DNA of 64,000 nucleotides from Afipia sp. (GTDB taxonomy: Bacteria > Pseudomonadota > Alphaproteobacteria > Rhizobiales > Xanthobacteraceae), in the NCBI GenBank assembly GCA_024508675.1, contig JANINQ010000001.1, positions 742,545 to 806,544 of the forward strand, read 5' to 3'. Both the position numbers and the translations under genes were made by a program. Within the stretch, counting starts at the first letter, position 1. The number at the start of each line of letters is the position of its first letter. This document shows positions 26,028-33,165 of the stretch, piece by piece. The notes under the pieces are model-generated. The model was not told the DNA's origin, ran no database searches, and saw nothing but the letters and a program-made list of their open reading frames with translations.

Positions 26028-27071
26028 TCATATAATTTTGCGTGCAGGTAGTAGAATTGCTTTCATCGCGTCCTCACCCGGCACAACATGGGCGTACCGG
26101 CTTGCCGATTGTTCGCTCTTCCATCTGCCGGTTCCGACCAGGCCCTTTGTATCGCGGCCGCCATAGCGGCGCATCCACGTTCCGTAGGTATGGCAGAAGG
26201 TGTGGAAGTTCACGAAGTCCAGTTCGAACTTCGGCTTTGGCGGCGTCTTACCCTTCTTTACACGCTTGGGCTTTGGAAGGCCGCACGCGATCATGCAGGC
26301 GGACAGGAGCAAGTAGCGAAGCGAACCTCCCTGATGGAATCGGAAGACGCGCTGGGTGCCGCGCTCCATACCTCTGGGATGATTGGCGAGCTGGGCTACC
26401 AGCACCGGCGGCAGGTAGACCGCGCGTGGATCGCCGTTCTTTGTGGTGCGGTGGAAGGCGAACTCTTCCTGCAGCCGGACCTCGTTGCAGTTTAGGCGCA
26501 GAGCCTCGCTGATCCGGCAGCCGGTGTAGCAGAGGTAATGCAGGAAGATGGCGAACTCGGCGTCGAGGGTCTTCGCAGCATCGAATACGCGGAAGGCCTG
26601 CTCGGGCCATAGCCAGTCCGTGACGACCTTGCCACGGGATCCCTTGGGGCGCCTGATCTTGAAATCGAAGCCCTCTCCAGCGTGCTTCAAAATGGCTGAG
26701 ATGGGCGTATAGACCTCACGGTTGCGAGTCGCGGCCGTGTGATCCGGAAACAGCGCCAACGCGCAGGCATCGATGGCCGCTTGGTTGATCTGCCGCAGCG
26801 GCGTCGTCTTAAAGTGCTCGAGGAGCTTGCTGGTCGGGCGGGGGGCGCCGCCGGCTTTCAGGTACGAGACGAGCGCGCTGGCAAACGTGGGTTCGGCCGC
26901 GACGGCAAACTCACCACGTTCGATCTCCCTTTCCCATTGCTTGATGACCTTGACGGCGAGCTTCCGTTCGCGAGCCTTCGTGCTTCGGTCAACACGTCGT
27001 CCGAGGTAGGTGCCCCGGCCGGACCAGTACGGCGTTTTGCCCGCGCGGGGCGGTATGAGCTTAATCGGCAT
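26028..27071 (-). CDS. int: Phage tyrosine integrase (catalytic Arg replaced by Cys)
   Basis: This 347-residue tyrosine recombinase has Arg186 in YTGCRISEALRL, His290, Trp317 and the nucleophile candidate Tyr326 in SASRYAHV. The usual HxxR box reads HTFC, so the second catalytic Arg is Cys293 (codon at 26193-26195). An N-terminal arm-binding region precedes a SAM-like core-binding domain near 60-135. It should recombine attP with the tRNA-Val gene. The neighbouring upstream gene overlaps it by over 200 bases and resembles an excisionase. If the Cys is real, integration and excision activity may be severely reduced. Confidence 0.9.
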   Translation of the reverse strand: MPIKLIPPRAGKTPYWSGRGTYLGRRVDRSTKARERKLAVKVIKQWEREIERGEFAVAAEPTFASALVSYLKAGGAPRPTSKLLEHFKTTPLRQINQAAIDACALALFPDHTAATRNREVYTPISAILKHAGEGFDFKIRRPKGSRGKVVTDWLWPEQAFRVFDAAKTLDAEFAIFLHYLCYTGCRISEALRLNCNEVRLQEEFAFHRTTKNGDPRAVYLPPVLVAQLANHPRGMERGTQRVFRFHQGGSLRYLLLSACMIACGLPKPKRVKKGKTPPKPKFELDFVNFHTFCHTYGTWMRRYGGRDTKGLVGTGRWKSEQSASRYAHVVPGEDAMKAILLPARKII

Positions 27072-27259
27072 CGCTCTTCCTCCCTGCAGGCTTCGCGTAT
27101 CCGGGTGAGGTCATTATCGTCGAAGGTCTTGGAACGGCCAAGGGGGGCATAGAACGGCCTTCCGGCATTATCGTGAGGATGGGCGGCCAGCCAGTCCTGG
27201 AGCCATCGGCGGCTCTTTCGTAGCTCCTTGGCGGCCTCGTCGATGGTCCTGACGGTCAT
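26858..27259 (-). CDS. Excisionase-like small DNA-binding protein
   Basis: The 133-residue frame begins with a helix-turn-helix region of MerR/excisionase type (TIDEAAKELRKSRRWLQDWLAAHP, split as TIDEAAKELRKSRRW and LQDWLAAHP) and a wing-like GRPFYAPLGRSKTF. The rest is basic and low-complexity and overlaps the integrase start by 214 bases in another frame. Its ATG overlaps the RNase H stop codon (ATGA). Position just upstream of int and the N-terminal fold suggest Xis or a recombination directionality factor. The C-terminal half may be unconstrained. Confidence 0.6.
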   Translation of the reverse strand: MTVRTIDEAAKELRKSRRWLQDWLAAHPHDNAGRPFYAPLGRSKTFDDNDLTRIREACREEERCRLSSYRPARAKRRTGPAGAPTSDDVLTEARRLANGSSPSRSSSNGKGRSNVVSLPSRPNPRLPARSSRT

Positions 27260-27945
27260 GCAGCCAACACCGTTCGGCGCCCCTCAGCGGCCAGCCGGTC
27301 TGCCCGCTCGTTGCCGGCGTGCCCGTTATGGCCCTTCACCCAGAGCCAATGGATGGCCCTGCCGGCCGAGAGATCGTCCAGCTTCATCCAGAGGTCGGCA
27401 TTCGGGACCCAGCCTTCGCCGCGTTTGAAGCCTTTTGCCTTCCAGCCCTTCAGCCAGAGCGTCATTCCCTTGATCAGGTACTGGCTGTCGCTCAGCAGCG
27501 ACACGACGGAGGAAGAGGGCAGGATCGACAGCGCGACGATGGCCGCGATCATCTCCATGCGGTTGTTGGTCGTCTCTTCGACGCCGCCACTGAGTTCGAG
27601 CACGCGCTGACCTGAAACTTCGATCGACAAGCCCCAGCCACCAGCACCGGGATTCGGCTCACAGCACCCATCCGTGTGAACCGTACAAGCCCACACGTCG
27701 AGCAATTCGGCGGCGGCTCCGGAGATTCGCGGGGAGAGAAGAAGCGAGTCGAGCTCCGCGCCGGTTTCGAGGAGCGCCGTCGTCCGTTGTTGCTTCCGCT
27801 TCGCTTTCCATGCCTGCCTCTTCTCGGGCGGCTTGATGCCGTTGAGCAGCTTGTCAGTGATCTTGTCGAGACCGGCATCAATGAAATCCCGACGGCGGTC
27901 GACGCGCGCACGGCGGTTCTTGTTCCAGTCGAGACGGCCAGCCAT
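27256..27945 (-). CDS. Prophage RNase HI with N-terminal extension
   Basis: This 229-residue protein has a type 1 RNase H domain at residues 86-226 with all four catalytic acidic residues: Asp92 (HTDGCCEPNPG), Glu131 (NNRMEM), Asp153 (LLSDSQYLI) and Asp216 (ERADRLAAEG). It should cut RNA in RNA-DNA hybrids. The first 85 residues are basic and helical and not part of the fold, possibly a nucleic-acid-binding extension. It starts directly after the stop of the 408-aa gene and is coupled to the xis-like gene. A role in primer removal or R-loop clearing during phage replication is inferred. Confidence 0.88.
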   Translation of the reverse strand: MAGRLDWNKNRRARVDRRRDFIDAGLDKITDKLLNGIKPPEKRQAWKAKRKQQRTTALLETGAELDSLLLSPRISGAAAELLDVWACTVHTDGCCEPNPGAGGWGLSIEVSGQRVLELSGGVEETTNNRMEMIAAIVALSILPSSSVVSLLSDSQYLIKGMTLWLKGWKAKGFKRGEGWVPNADLWMKLDDLSAGRAIHWLWVKGHNGHAGNERADRLAAEGRRTVLAA

Positions 27946-29172
27946 CTACCTTACGAGCTCCTTGAATGGATCTACGTTCAGGAAGAAGTCGCCAGCGTAA
28001 TCCGTTTCCGGAATGCCCGCGGCGAACGCAATCGCTTTTGCTGCGGAGTAAATCAGCCTGTAGATATCGCGATTGATCGCTTCGGCGTTATCCCGCTCCT
28101 CGTCCTTAGCGTGGCGCGATACCAATTCCGCGAGAGACGAAGCATATACCAACTGAAAAAGAGCGCCGCGGATCGACCGCGCGGAGACAAAGGAAGCGGC
28201 TTGTCCGATGGACTCTTGCTTCTGCATGAGCACTTGGAGCTTCGTCTGCTTCTCCCCCAGTGATTCCATGGGGTCCCGGCGAAGATCTATTTCATCAAAC
28301 CTATCGATGCATTCCCGGAATCGACAGGCAAGCGCAGATGCCTCGCAATCTTCGTCTGCCTGCGATGGCTTCTGGCCGGGATGATAGCGTAAGCGCTCCA
28401 TGTCCCCGGCGATTGACCACATCACCTGCTGTGTCGTCGATGCGCTCTTATCATTCATGAGTGCGACGAAATCGGCCTCGCCCGGATCAGCAAGCTCAAA
28501 CTTCGCCATAACGTCCGCCATCGATATAGAGCGATGGTTCACAACAGCGCTCCGCATCGCAAATGCGTCTTGGATCGCCCGGTCGCGCTCGTAAACTTCC
28601 TTCTCACCCGCGCTGGTCGCATCCGCAGCTATCATGGCGTCGAGTGCGATCCTCTCCTTCTCGCGCCATACCCTGATCAGGTTGGCAAGATCGTCCGAAA
28701 TACCGGACGTTTGCGCCATTTGACGGCGGATATCGTTGCGAAGAATTGGAAGGACGGCATATTCAATCTGATTTGTTGTGGAGTGGGTCTTGGTGTCCCA
28801 GCGAAAATCCTTCCCACTCCATGGGAAACTGCCGACAGTCTCGCCGCAGATTGCCGCGGCAAGATTTATCTTTAAGAGAAGTCCCTCCGACGTGTGACAC
28901 GGCATTTCGAGGATCTTCCGTCCAAGTGCATCGCTAATGCTGATATCCGCATCGTCGGCTTCAACGAGATACTCGCTATAGGCGAGCAAGTATCCATTAT
29001 AAGCAGCGATGAGAGCGCTGTCGGGTCCGTGAACAGGCAGCGGCTTCAGGTACGGAAGCGCCCGTCGCACCTCACGGTCCGCGCTGCTACCTTTGGCGCG
29101 TCGTTTTGGTGGAACGGTCTTTTTCTTGGATGGCGCGGGCGCCTTTGGCTCTGTATGCGGTGCCATAAACAT
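27946..29172 (-). CDS. Hypothetical 408-aa early phage protein
   Basis: The start is the ATG at 29172, with GGGGGAG six bases upstream. The N-terminus is Lys/Pro-rich and likely disordered to about residue 30. Two similar segments follow, roughly residues 50-110 and 160-225. Each has a Leu/Trp-rich helix followed by an acidic stretch and a conserved basic or polar turn, suggesting an internal duplication. The remainder is predominantly helical. I cannot assign a function. It lies between small early genes and RNase HI in the leftward operon. Confidence 0.75.
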   Translation of the reverse strand: MFMAPHTEPKAPAPSKKKTVPPKRRAKGSSADREVRRALPYLKPLPVHGPDSALIAAYNGYLLAYSEYLVEADDADISISDALGRKILEMPCHTSEGLLLKINLAAAICGETVGSFPWSGKDFRWDTKTHSTTNQIEYAVLPILRNDIRRQMAQTSGISDDLANLIRVWREKERIALDAMIAADATSAGEKEVYERDRAIQDAFAMRSAVVNHRSISMADVMAKFELADPGEADFVALMNDKSASTTQQVMWSIAGDMERLRYHPGQKPSQADEDCEASALACRFRECIDRFDEIDLRRDPMESLGEKQTKLQVLMQKQESIGQAASFVSARSIRGALFQLVYASSLAELVSRHAKDEERDNAEAINRDIYRLIYSAAKAIAFAAGIPETDYAGDFFLNVDPFKELVR

Positions 29173-29216
29173 CAATTGCTCCCCCTCTGACCGGACGCGC
29201 CGGCCCCGCTCCGCGT

Positions 29217-29318
29217 TCAGCGGACAATCATCCCTATAAACTCAGCCCAGGTCGCGACCATCGCGACGAACAATTCGAGCTCAACCAGAGACACGCCGTC
29301 AGATGCCTCGCGGTTCAT
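29217..29318 (-). CDS. 33-aa coupled microprotein
   Basis: An ATG at 29318 overlaps the stop of the upstream gene (ATGA), with GGAG about 8 bases before it. It opens a 33-residue frame ending at TGA 29219-29217. The peptide is MNREASDGVS followed by a hydrophobic, amphipathic stretch VELELFVAMVATWAEFIGMI. It may be a small membrane-associated peptide or only a coupling device. Every other junction in this operon has the same 4-base overlap, which supports translation. Confidence 0.45.
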   Translation of the reverse strand: MNREASDGVSLVELELFVAMVATWAEFIGMIVR

Positions 29319-29782
29319 CGGCAATCTCCATTGCTGAGTGCGGTGGATACATCGACTTGAATGTCTGACGGACCGGGCGCTACTCCGGCTCTGGCTGGGT
29401 CATGGTTGCAACGATCCCGCGTTCCAGCCTCGCGGTCGAATGCGTGTCTGCTTTCCACGCCGCCGTCAGATTTCGAGTTCGCCCCTGAGAACAGAGCGAG
29501 GATGTCGCGCGCCTTCGACATTGCATCGTCGACCACGGCCTTGTGGAAGTGATCCGCACACCGGCGCGCGGCGTCTTCGTTGCCGTCCGCATTCACTGAG
29601 TAATCAAAGAGGCTTTGCCAGTTCTCAAACGCTCGCGGGTCGATGACTCGCGCCACGTCCTCAGCGCCGACCGCAGGTGCTGGCGGCTCTCCGGCGGCGC
29701 AGAAAGGGCAAGCGCCGATCACTCTACCGTGTCGACAGAAGTCGCTCGCGCTATCGGCTATAGGGGTGGGGGCATTCGTCAT
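29315..29782 (-). CDS. Hypothetical early phage protein with Cys/His N-terminus
   Basis: This 155-residue protein has a C-x-H...CPFC motif (CRHGRVIGACPFC) near residues 16-28, which could bind zinc. An Ala-rich helical middle (FENWQSLFDYSVNADGNEDA) and a disordered Asp/Arg-rich tail follow. Its ATG overlaps the preceding stop by 4 bases. No function is recognised. Confidence 0.6.
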   Translation of the reverse strand: MTNAPTPIADSASDFCRHGRVIGACPFCAAGEPPAPAVGAEDVARVIDPRAFENWQSLFDYSVNADGNEDAARRCADHFHKAVVDDAMSKARDILALFSGANSKSDGGVESRHAFDREAGTRDRCNHDPARAGVAPGPSDIQVDVSTALSNGDCR

Positions 29783-30069
29783 GATGCAAATCCCATGTCC
29801 TGCATCCGCACCACGCGGGCATGCTCAATCGCGCTGTCCATGAGGCTGATGATTGTCTCGTGCGGAATGCCTGCGCTGGTGAGCGTGTCGACAACATCGC
29901 GGCCATCGCCAAGATCGCAGGACGATGCAGCCAGCACCCGAGCGAGGCTCGGAACAACCGGGCTGGTGGCCTTCTGAAACTCGGCCTCTGCGGCCTGACG
30001 CTTCGCGCTCACTTGCCGCGCAAACCGACGAGGGTTTTTGACTTCCACTGGGATAAGCCGAACCATCAT
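29779..30069 (-). CDS. Hypothetical small early phage protein
   Basis: This 96-residue protein has a basic N-terminus (VEVKNPRRFARQVSAKRQAAEAEFQK) written here as two parts, VEVKNPRRFARQV and SAKRQAAEAEFQK, followed by acidic helices. It overlaps both neighbours by 4 bases in the leftward operon. No family is recognised. Confidence 0.6.
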   Translation of the reverse strand: MMVRLIPVEVKNPRRFARQVSAKRQAAEAEFQKATSPVVPSLARVLAASSCDLGDGRDVVDTLTSAGIPHETIISLMDSAIEHARVVRMQDMGFAS

Positions 30070-30392
30070 GCGCTCCCGGTCTTTGCGGCGTGGGCATCAA
30101 GCGCTTCCGCGCGCAAGATGTCGTTTGCCAAGCTCATCGCGAGGCGTTCAGCGCGAGAGGGGAGATTGTGCTCCGGGCCTTCCGCTATGATCGCTTTGGC
30201 TTTTGCCACCGCTCCGGCCGCAGTCGCGGGAGCGGTGTTCTCGAGAACGGAAATCAGTTGGTCGTGCCTGTCGATCAGATCACCGACGTTAGCGTCGTTG
30301 ATCTCTGCGGCTTCCAGCGCCGCCAGCACGTCTTTCAACTCGCCGGACGCCGCGACGAGTAGGGTGTCGTTGGGATGGAGGCGGGTGGTCAT
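30066..30392 (-). CDS. Hypothetical small early phage protein
   Basis: This 108-residue, Ala-rich, entirely helical-looking acidic protein contains GELKDVLAALEAAEIN and a C-terminal LAMSLANDILRAEALDAHAA. It overlaps its neighbours by 4 bases on each side. The alternating Leu/Ala pattern suggests a coiled coil. No function is recognised. Confidence 0.6.
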   Translation of the reverse strand: MTTRLHPNDTLLVAASGELKDVLAALEAAEINDANVGDLIDRHDQLISVLENTAPATAAGAVAKAKAIIAEGPEHNLPSRAERLAMSLANDILRAEALDAHAAKTGSA

Positions 30393-30898
30393 GCCTGCAC
30401 CCGCTGCTCGATCTCGCGCGCGACGGCGGGATGGTTGGTCTGCAGCCAGTCTATAAGCGCAGTTTCATCGACGAACGCGGGAGGCGTACCCTGTCCGACG
30501 AACTTGAATCCGCCGTTCGGGTGAACTTCCCAATCAGGATGGCGCCGAAACGCCTCGTCAACGAGCGCGCTGTGAAGACGATAGGACGGCGAGTTGAGAT
30601 GCGCCAAATAAGCCGCCGCCAACGCATCGCCGCGATCTGCCTTCGCCCGGATGTGATCCTCGAAGGACACGTCATCGGGCATGCTCTCGCGAAGTTGGGC
30701 GACAATATCGAGCGCGTCCGCCGCTTCCTGATTTTCCTGCCTCTGTAGGTGCAGTTCATCCTTGGCAATCGCGACGGCGCGTTCAAAATCGGCGCCTGAC
30801 AAGTCAGGGAAGCGCTCGGCCAGCACGCGTCGCCGCTCGGCGTTGTCCTTCGCCGTCATGAGAACGTCTACAACGTCGCGAATCTTGATCTCAGCCAT
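30389..30898 (-). CDS. Hypothetical early phage protein
   Basis: This is a 169-residue protein. The start chosen is the ATG at 30898, which overlaps the previous stop by 8 bases. A longer frame reaching 31027 would overlap the upstream gene extensively. The protein is helical and acidic, with DVVDVLMTAKDNAERRRVLAERFPDL (as DVVDVLMTAKDNAE, then RRRVLAERFPDL) at the start and a TPPAFVDETALIDWLQ segment near the C-terminus. No family is recognised. Confidence 0.6.
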   Translation of the reverse strand: MAEIKIRDVVDVLMTAKDNAERRRVLAERFPDLSGADFERAVAIAKDELHLQRQENQEAADALDIVAQLRESMPDDVSFEDHIRAKADRGDALAAAYLAHLNSPSYRLHSALVDEAFRRHPDWEVHPNGGFKFVGQGTPPAFVDETALIDWLQTNHPAVAREIEQRVQA

Positions 30899-31532
30899 TT
30901 GCAGCACCTTCGTTCTTGGAGGTCGTAAGAGCCCGCAGCGTCTCGAAATGCCGCTCAGGCACGTCGACACCACGCTCAGCGCGTAGGAAATGCAGGAAGC
31001 CGAGAAGATCGGTGAGGGCGGGATCATCCGTCTGCACGGTCTTCCCAGAGATCAGATCGCGAAGATCGAAAGCCGTAATCGGTGGATCGCCACGGCCAAT
31101 CAGTGCGTCAACGAAGCGCTCAGCAATTTCAGGGCGTAGGCCCTTGGCATACTCCGCTGACAGATAGCGTTGGATGCTGGATTGGCCGCTGAATCCAGAT
31201 GCTTCAGCTAGTTCTCTCATGGACATCCCGCTTCGGCGACGCAGGCGTTCGAGGACTGGCAGCGGAACCGGATCACTTCGTATGACAACTAGCCCGCAGC
31301 GTTCCCCGAGGGTGAGAAACGGTGACGGGTCTACGTGAGTAGCGTTGGCAATCTTGCCAATGGTGGTGAGCGATAGGGCGCCGCGATAGCGGGTGCTGTT
31401 CAGCGGTCTGTTCAGAGAGGAAGGCTCGAGGCCAGCCTTTTGCGCCAGTTGCGACGGATTGAGTTGGCATTGCTTGAGGACATGCTCAACGTATTCAATA
31501 GCTCTTGACCCGAAATCGACAGGCCCGGTCAT
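30891..31532 (-). CDS. Tandem helix-turn-helix phage regulator
   Basis: This 213-residue protein has two XRE-like helix-turn-helix regions. The first is near residues 18-70 (QLNPSQLAQKAGLEPSSLNR) and the second near 95-150 (GMSMRELAEASGFSGQSSIQR). The C-terminal 60 residues are helical, without an S24 peptidase motif. It is coupled to the antirepressor by a 4-base overlap, so it is second in the leftward operon and is expected to be a second-tier regulator. Confidence 0.72.
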   Translation of the reverse strand: MTGPVDFGSRAIEYVEHVLKQCQLNPSQLAQKAGLEPSSLNRPLNSTRYRGALSLTTIGKIANATHVDPSPFLTLGERCGLVVIRSDPVPLPVLERLRRRSGMSMRELAEASGFSGQSSIQRYLSAEYAKGLRPEIAERFVDALIGRGDPPITAFDLRDLISGKTVQTDDPALTDLLGFLHFLRAERGVDVPERHFETLRALTTSKNEGAANG

Positions 31533-32353
31533 TGCAGACCTCCGAAGAGATCGGACCCGGAACTGTCGTTCACCGGCACGGGAGCCGACGAAATGCCCCG
31601 TTGGTTAAGGATGTGAGCAAGCTGAGCCCGGCCCTTTGGTGTGATCAGGATCTGGATGTCAGTGACATCGCCAAACTCGGTCTTCCTGATGGTCTCGCGG
31701 TGTGAAACGTATTTGCGATCTAGCGCCTTCTCGGTGCCGACCCAACGGCGCCCGCGCCGATATGCCCACCCGACCTCTTCCATAATGTCGAAGAGCTTTT
31801 TCGGCTTGACCTTGAGTACCTTCGCGGAGTCGGTAGGCAGCTCATCGCCTCTGGCGGCATCAAGCCGATCGACGATTGCGGCTTTTGGGCTCAGATCGGC
31901 TACCTGTGCCTGCAATTCGATCTGCGCGTCTAAGCTCTGCAGCAGCAGCGCCTTGAGCCTGACAGGGTTGCTGAAGTCGGGAAGGGCAGGGGCGACGCTA
32001 AACCGTCCGGTCCTGCGGATGGCGGGCAGCACCTCATGCCGGACCCAGCGGTCGAACCGTTTCGCTGCAGGCTTGTTGCTGCGCGCGATGAGTTTGTAGA
32101 GGCCCGGCTCCGAAACCAAGGTGATCTTTTGCTTGCCGCCAAGGGTGTCGGTTTCGTGGACCCCCTTTTCGTCGGCATCCAGGAGGCGAAGCATGTGCGG
32201 AGTGTGGCCATAGCCAAGCTCACGAGCAGCATCCGGAGCGAAGAACCAAAGATCGCCGTCGCGCTCAATTATCCGGACCGGCCTGCTGTCGAACAGGAAG
32301 GTCGGCACCGGTGGTGCGAAGGAACTGACTGGCTGGATCGACGGCGACGACAT
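31529..32353 (-). CDS. Phage antirepressor (BRO-N plus KilAC domains)
   Basis: This 274-residue protein has a BRO-N domain at about residues 18-115 (PVRIIERDGDLWFFAPDAARELG, here split as PVRIIERDGDLWF and FAPDAARELG; then RWVRHEVLPAIRRTG). A C-terminal KilAC/ANT domain lies near 160-265 (SPKAAIVDRL, SAKVLKVKPKKLFDIMEE, ITPKGRAQL). Antirepressors of this build inactivate lysogenic repressors or act as regulators in phage replication switches. It is the first gene of the leftward operon, directly behind a promoter that carries two repressor-type dyads. It is therefore expected to be silent in the lysogen and to reinforce induction. Confidence 0.85.
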   Translation of the reverse strand: MSSPSIQPVSSFAPPVPTFLFDSRPVRIIERDGDLWFFAPDAARELGYGHTPHMLRLLDADEKGVHETDTLGGKQKITLVSEPGLYKLIARSNKPAAKRFDRWVRHEVLPAIRRTGRFSVAPALPDFSNPVRLKALLLQSLDAQIELQAQVADLSPKAAIVDRLDAARGDELPTDSAKVLKVKPKKLFDIMEEVGWAYRRGRRWVGTEKALDRKYVSHRETIRKTEFGDVTDIQILITPKGRAQLAHILNQRGISSAPVPVNDSSGSDLFGGLQ

Positions 32354-32378
32354 GGCGGCTCCCGTGGTGTCGGGAGTA

Positions 32379-32407
32379 ACTAAGCCATATTGGGTAATTC
32401 AAGTCAA
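32379..32407 (-). promoter_or_regulatory. Leftward early promoter (PL-like)
   Basis: On the minus strand, TTGACT (32407-32402) is followed after exactly 17 bases by CTTAGT (32384-32379). The first gene starts 26 bases downstream of the -10. Operator site 1 covers the spacer and -10. The rightward promoter has the same TTGACT, the same CTTAGT and an equivalent operator position. Confidence 0.65.
32381..32397. promoter_or_regulatory. Operator site O1
   Basis: TAAGCCATATTGGGTAA matches the dyad consensus TAASCC-N5-GGSTTA with one mismatch. It overlaps the -10 and spacer of the leftward promoter. Confidence 0.75.
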
Positions 32408-32412
32408 GTCGA

Positions 32413-33072
32413 CTAAGCCAATTTGGGTAAAAGTCCCGTTTTTAACGCCTTTGCGTCGCCCTCACCTTCCTCCGGAGTCCGTACCAAAGCCCCTCGGAAG
32501 ATAGCCATGTCGTATACTTCGACGTCGTTGATGTTCAGGCCTTGCAGGGTGCGCAGATTAAATCGCTTTCCACCCAAGAACTTGGCGAGAACAACGAGAA
32601 CATCAGAGTGAGATTCCTTGTCCAAGAAGAACGTCACCACGGCCAGTCTTCCAATTAGGTGCTGAAAATCCTCTTCGAACACATTCCTGAAGCCCAAGGC
32701 GTCCCCGTCAAAGAAAAACGGCCGCAATTCGTCGCCGTGGCAGTAAAACCACTGTGTTGCCGCGTGAAACGTCTCGTCGTCCTCGAAAACGTGGTGTTCA
32801 GCCTCCTCGGCTCGGACAATGACGTGACCGTCTTCGATGGTGCCGCTGATTAGCAGGTCTCGCTTGGCTGGCTCCCAGTCCACGAGATCATTCGCTGCGC
32901 ACCCAAGTGCGGCCGCGATACGCTCGGCCCACTCCAAAGTGAGCTGCATCTTGCCGCGCTCAAGCTTTGAGACGGTCATCCAATGGATGTCCAAGCGATC
33001 GGCTAGGTCTTGTTGCGTAAGACCGGCCTTTTTCCGCTGCTCGGCTATTCGGTTTGGCTTGGGAATCTTCAT
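32413..33072 (-). CDS. Lysogenic repressor with degenerate S24 domain
   Basis: This is a 219-residue XRE-type repressor. The helix-turn-helix lies near residues 15-65 (KAGLTQQDLADRLDIHWMTVSKLE, split KAGLTQQDLADRLDI and HWMTVSKLE). The C-terminal region 105-200 follows the LexA/S24 layout, but the expected GDSM motif reads GDELRP at 113-118, so the catalytic Ser is Glu115. The DGD element is at 122-124 and a possible Lys is at 164. It would dimerise but not self-cleave. The start at 33072 lies within operator O3. A longer frame would run through O3-O5 and is rejected. Its final codons LPKLA-stop lie inside operator O2. Confidence 0.8.
   Translation of the reverse strand: MKIPKPNRIAEQRKKAGLTQQDLADRLDIHWMTVSKLERGKMQLTLEWAERIAAALGCAANDLVDWEPAKRDLLISGTIEDGHVIVRAEEAEHHVFEDDETFHAATQWFYCHGDELRPFFFDGDALGFRNVFEEDFQHLIGRLAVVTFFLDKESHSDVLVVLAKFLGGKRFNLRTLQGLNINDVEVYDMAIFRGALVRTPEEGEGDAKALKTGLLPKLA
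32414..32430. promoter_or_regulatory. Operator site O2
   Basis: TAAGCCAATTTGGGTAA differs from O1 mainly in its middle bases, and its centre is 33 bp from O1. It lies just upstream of the leftward -35 and inside the last codons of the repressor gene. Confidence 0.75.
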
Positions 33073-33088
33073 AACCCGTTTTCGCTTA
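33072..33088. promoter_or_regulatory. Operator site O3
   Basis: TAACCCGTTTTCGCTTA is a diverged copy of the 17-bp dyad. It overlaps the repressor start codon region, a position suited to autoregulation. Confidence 0.6.
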
Positions 33089-33105
33089 ATGCCATTTCCC
33101 GGTCC

Positions 33106-33122
33106 ATAGCCGGATCGGGTAA
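33106..33122. promoter_or_regulatory. Operator site O4
   Basis: ATAGCCGGATCGGGTAA is a copy of the dyad with 34 bp centre-to-centre spacing from O3. It lies mid-way between repressor and cro-like genes. Confidence 0.6.
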
Positions 33123-33129
33123 GTGAGCC

Positions 33130-33159
33130 TTGACTTTTGCTAACCCGATGTGGCTTAGT
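33130..33159 (+). promoter_or_regulatory. Rightward early promoter (PR-like)
   Basis: TTGACT (33130-33135), an 18-base spacer and CTTAGT (33154-33159) precede the cro-like ATG by 6 bases, so any leader would be very short or absent. Operator O5 fills the spacer and reaches into the -10. Confidence 0.6.
33141..33157. promoter_or_regulatory. Operator site O5
   Basis: TAACCCGATGTGGCTTA is the clearest dyad of the right-hand group (TAACCC-GATGT-GGCTTA), with its centre 35 bp from O4. It covers the rightward promoter. Confidence 0.75.
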
Positions 33160-33165
33160 ACGAGC

